NCBI GenBank assembly: GCA_038319625.1
Contig: JBBQDK010000161.1
Coordinates: forward strand, 1-5,322
Direction of reading: 5' to 3'
DNA: 5,322 nucleotides
Source: JBBQDK01 sp038319625
GTDB taxonomy: Bacteria > Pseudomonadota > Gammaproteobacteria > JBBQDK01
The notes beneath the pieces are model-generated. The model saw only the letters and a program-made list of their open reading frames with translations. It was not told the DNA's origin and did not search any database. Numbering within the stretch: position 1 is the first letter of the stretch; each line of letters begins with the position of its first letter. Both the position numbers and the translations under genes were made by a program. Shown in pieces: positions 4,411-5,322 of this stretch.

Positions 4411-5322
4411 ATGGCCGCACAGAATATCGGTATCGTCAAGCAACTCTTCGGTACGGCAACAGCAGAAGGCCCGAACGGGATCACCCACACCTTGCACGTC
4501 GGCGACCATGTCAATGCCAATGATCTGATCGTGACCGGTGCCGCCGGGGTCATCCAGGTCGTCTTCACGGACGGTTCGCACATGGAACTGGGTCGTGACT
4601 CTCACCTGGTGCTCGACAGCGATATTTTCAATCCTCATCACAGCAATGTTGCCGGTGCTGACGCCGACGCCACCGTGGCCGCCATTCAAAAAGCCATTCT
4701 TGCCGGTGAGGACCCCAGCAAGGTAGCGGGTGCAACGGCAGCAGGTAACAACGGCAACAACGGCACCCCGTTGCCGGACTCCATCCATTCAGTCGTCCAG
4801 GTTGCACTGACCGGTCAGCAGGTCACGCCGACCAGCGGATATGAAACCACCGGGCTTGCGCATACATTTACCGAGGCACATCAAGATGTATTGCTTGCTC
4901 CAGGCAGTCCTTCCGTCATCTCGCTGGGTGATCCCAATGTGGTCGGCAGCAACAACGTCAGTCATCTTGAGGGCAACAGCGGCACCACCGGTTATGACTT
5001 CGTCCTGACCCGCAGTGGCGATGTGTCCGGCACCGCCAGTGTCAGCTACAACGTCAGTGGCAGCGGCGCCCACCCGGCCAATGCCGCGGACTTTGGTGGC
5101 ACACTGCCGAGCGGCACCGCCACCTTCGCCGCGGGTTCCAACACCGCCCACGTCATCGTCACTGTCAGCGGCGACACGCTGATCGAGCCGAACGAGAACT
5201 TTACCGTCACGCTCAGCAACCCCAGCGCCAATGCCAGCATCGCCGCCGGCGCCGACACCGGCCTCGGTACCATCGTCAACGACGACAGCAACGTCATCTC
5301 GCTGGGTGATCCCAATGTGGTC
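4411..5322 (+). CDS. lapA: LapA-like giant surface adhesin: retention module, LapG cleavage site, Calx-beta-like repeats (partial)
   Basis: The ATG at 4411 has GGAG six bases upstream, and 304 codons stay open to the right edge. Residues 1-105 are the retention module: IGIVKQLFGTATAEG, a beta-rich segment with LHVGDHVNANDLIVTGAAG and VVFTDGSHMELGRDS, then a helix ATVAAIQKAILAGEDP. In the known system this part plugs the TolC-like outer-membrane pore and holds the adhesin at the cell surface. The sequence TAAG (109-112) matches the LapG target, where cleavage falls between the two alanines, and is followed by a GNNGNNG linker. From residue 169 a Calx-beta-like domain begins (ISLGDPNVV ... AADFGGTLPSGTATFAAGS ... 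DTLIEPNENFTVTLSNP ... GTIVNDD), and at residue 295 the next copy starts with the same residues. There is no N-terminal signal peptide, as expected for type I secretion through a C-terminal signal. The full protein is probably thousands of residues long. The name lapA reflects function; sequence identity to Pseudomonas LapA lies mainly in the module. Confidence 0.9.
   Translation, partial: MAAQNIGIVKQLFGTATAEGPNGITHTLHVGDHVNANDLIVTGAAGVIQVVFTDGSHMELGRDSHLVLDSDIFNPHHSNVAGADADATVAAIQKAILAGEDPSKVAGATAAGNNGNNGTPLPDSIHSVVQVALTGQQVTPTSGYETTGLAHTFTEAHQDVLLAPGSPSVISLGDPNVVGSNNVSHLEGNSGTTGYDFVLTRSGDVSGTASVSYNVSGSGAHPANAADFGGTLPSGTATFAAGSNTAHVIVTVSGDTLIEPNENFTVTLSNPSANASIAAGADTGLGTIVNDDSNVISLGDPNVV
4735..4746 (+). 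other. Predicted LapG cleavage site (TAAG) in the adhesin
   Basis: Codons ACG-GCA-GCA-GGT encode T109-A110-A111-G112. In Pseudomonas fluorescens LapA, LapG cuts between two alanines at a TAAG near residue 108, so position and sequence both agree. The site follows a predicted helix and precedes an asparagine/glycine-rich flexible linker, which should leave it exposed. Cleavage here would free everything from A111 onward. Confidence 0.8.
4915..5292 (+). repeat. First unit of 378-base (126-residue) tandem adhesin repeat
   Basis: A 31-base stretch at 4914-4944 is repeated without change at 5292-5322, where the window ends, giving a period of 378 bases, exactly 126 codons. The unit encodes one Calx-beta-like beta-sandwich of the type found in calcium-binding adhesins. 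Because the second copy is cut off after ten codons, the number of repeats and their overall identity cannot be seen. Confidence 0.8.

Noticed and set aside
4351..5315. Three minus-strand open frames (about 145, 120 and 89 codons) opposite the adhesin
   Set aside because: They are shadows produced by the GC-rich, stop-poor Gly/Thr/Ala/Asn codons of the adhesin; they show no domains.

Overview
The window looks like part of a Gram-negative (proteobacterial) genome. It carries most of a Lap-type adhesin locus: a giant type I-secreted surface adhesin (LapA-like), the start of its export ATPase (LapB-like), the periplasmic protease that releases the adhesin (LapG-like), and the inner-membrane cyclic-di-GMP receptor that restrains the protease (LapD-like). 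The coding sequence is moderately GC-rich, while the two divergent intergenic gaps are AT-rich. Gene content fits a gamma- or betaproteobacterium; the sequence alone does not name a genus.

Layout from left to right. Bases 1-192 (minus strand) are the first 64 codons of a LapB-like ABC exporter that runs off the left edge. Bases 193-355 are a divergent, AT-rich control region. Bases 356-697 (plus) encode a 113-residue protein of a family often misnamed 'tryptophan synthase subunit beta-like'. Bases 752-2707 (minus) encode LapD, and bases 2790-3542 (minus) encode LapG; the two probably form one lapG-lapD transcript. Bases 3543-3799 are a divergent control region with several short palindromes. 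Bases 3800-4243 (plus) encode a stand-alone receiver-like protein that has lost the phosphoacceptor aspartate and has no DNA-binding domain. Bases 4244-4410 are the adhesin leader, and from 4411 to the right edge runs the N-terminal part of the adhesin: retention module, di-alanine cleavage site, and the first of what appear to be tandem Calx-beta-like repeats of 126 residues.

How the parts should work together (known for Pseudomonas LapA/D/G, inferred here by residue matches). The adhesin is exported by the LapB system and held in the outer membrane by its N-terminal module. When cyclic-di-GMP is high, LapD binds it and sequesters LapG through a periplasmic tryptophan (W126 here). When it is low, LapG (C139, H174, D191) cuts the adhesin at the TAAG site (residues 109-112) and the cell detaches.

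The least explained elements are the degenerate receiver protein between the release machinery and the adhesin, and the CCTAGG-centred palindromes that lie upstream of it and across its stop codon. They may be a local control circuit for adhesin production.
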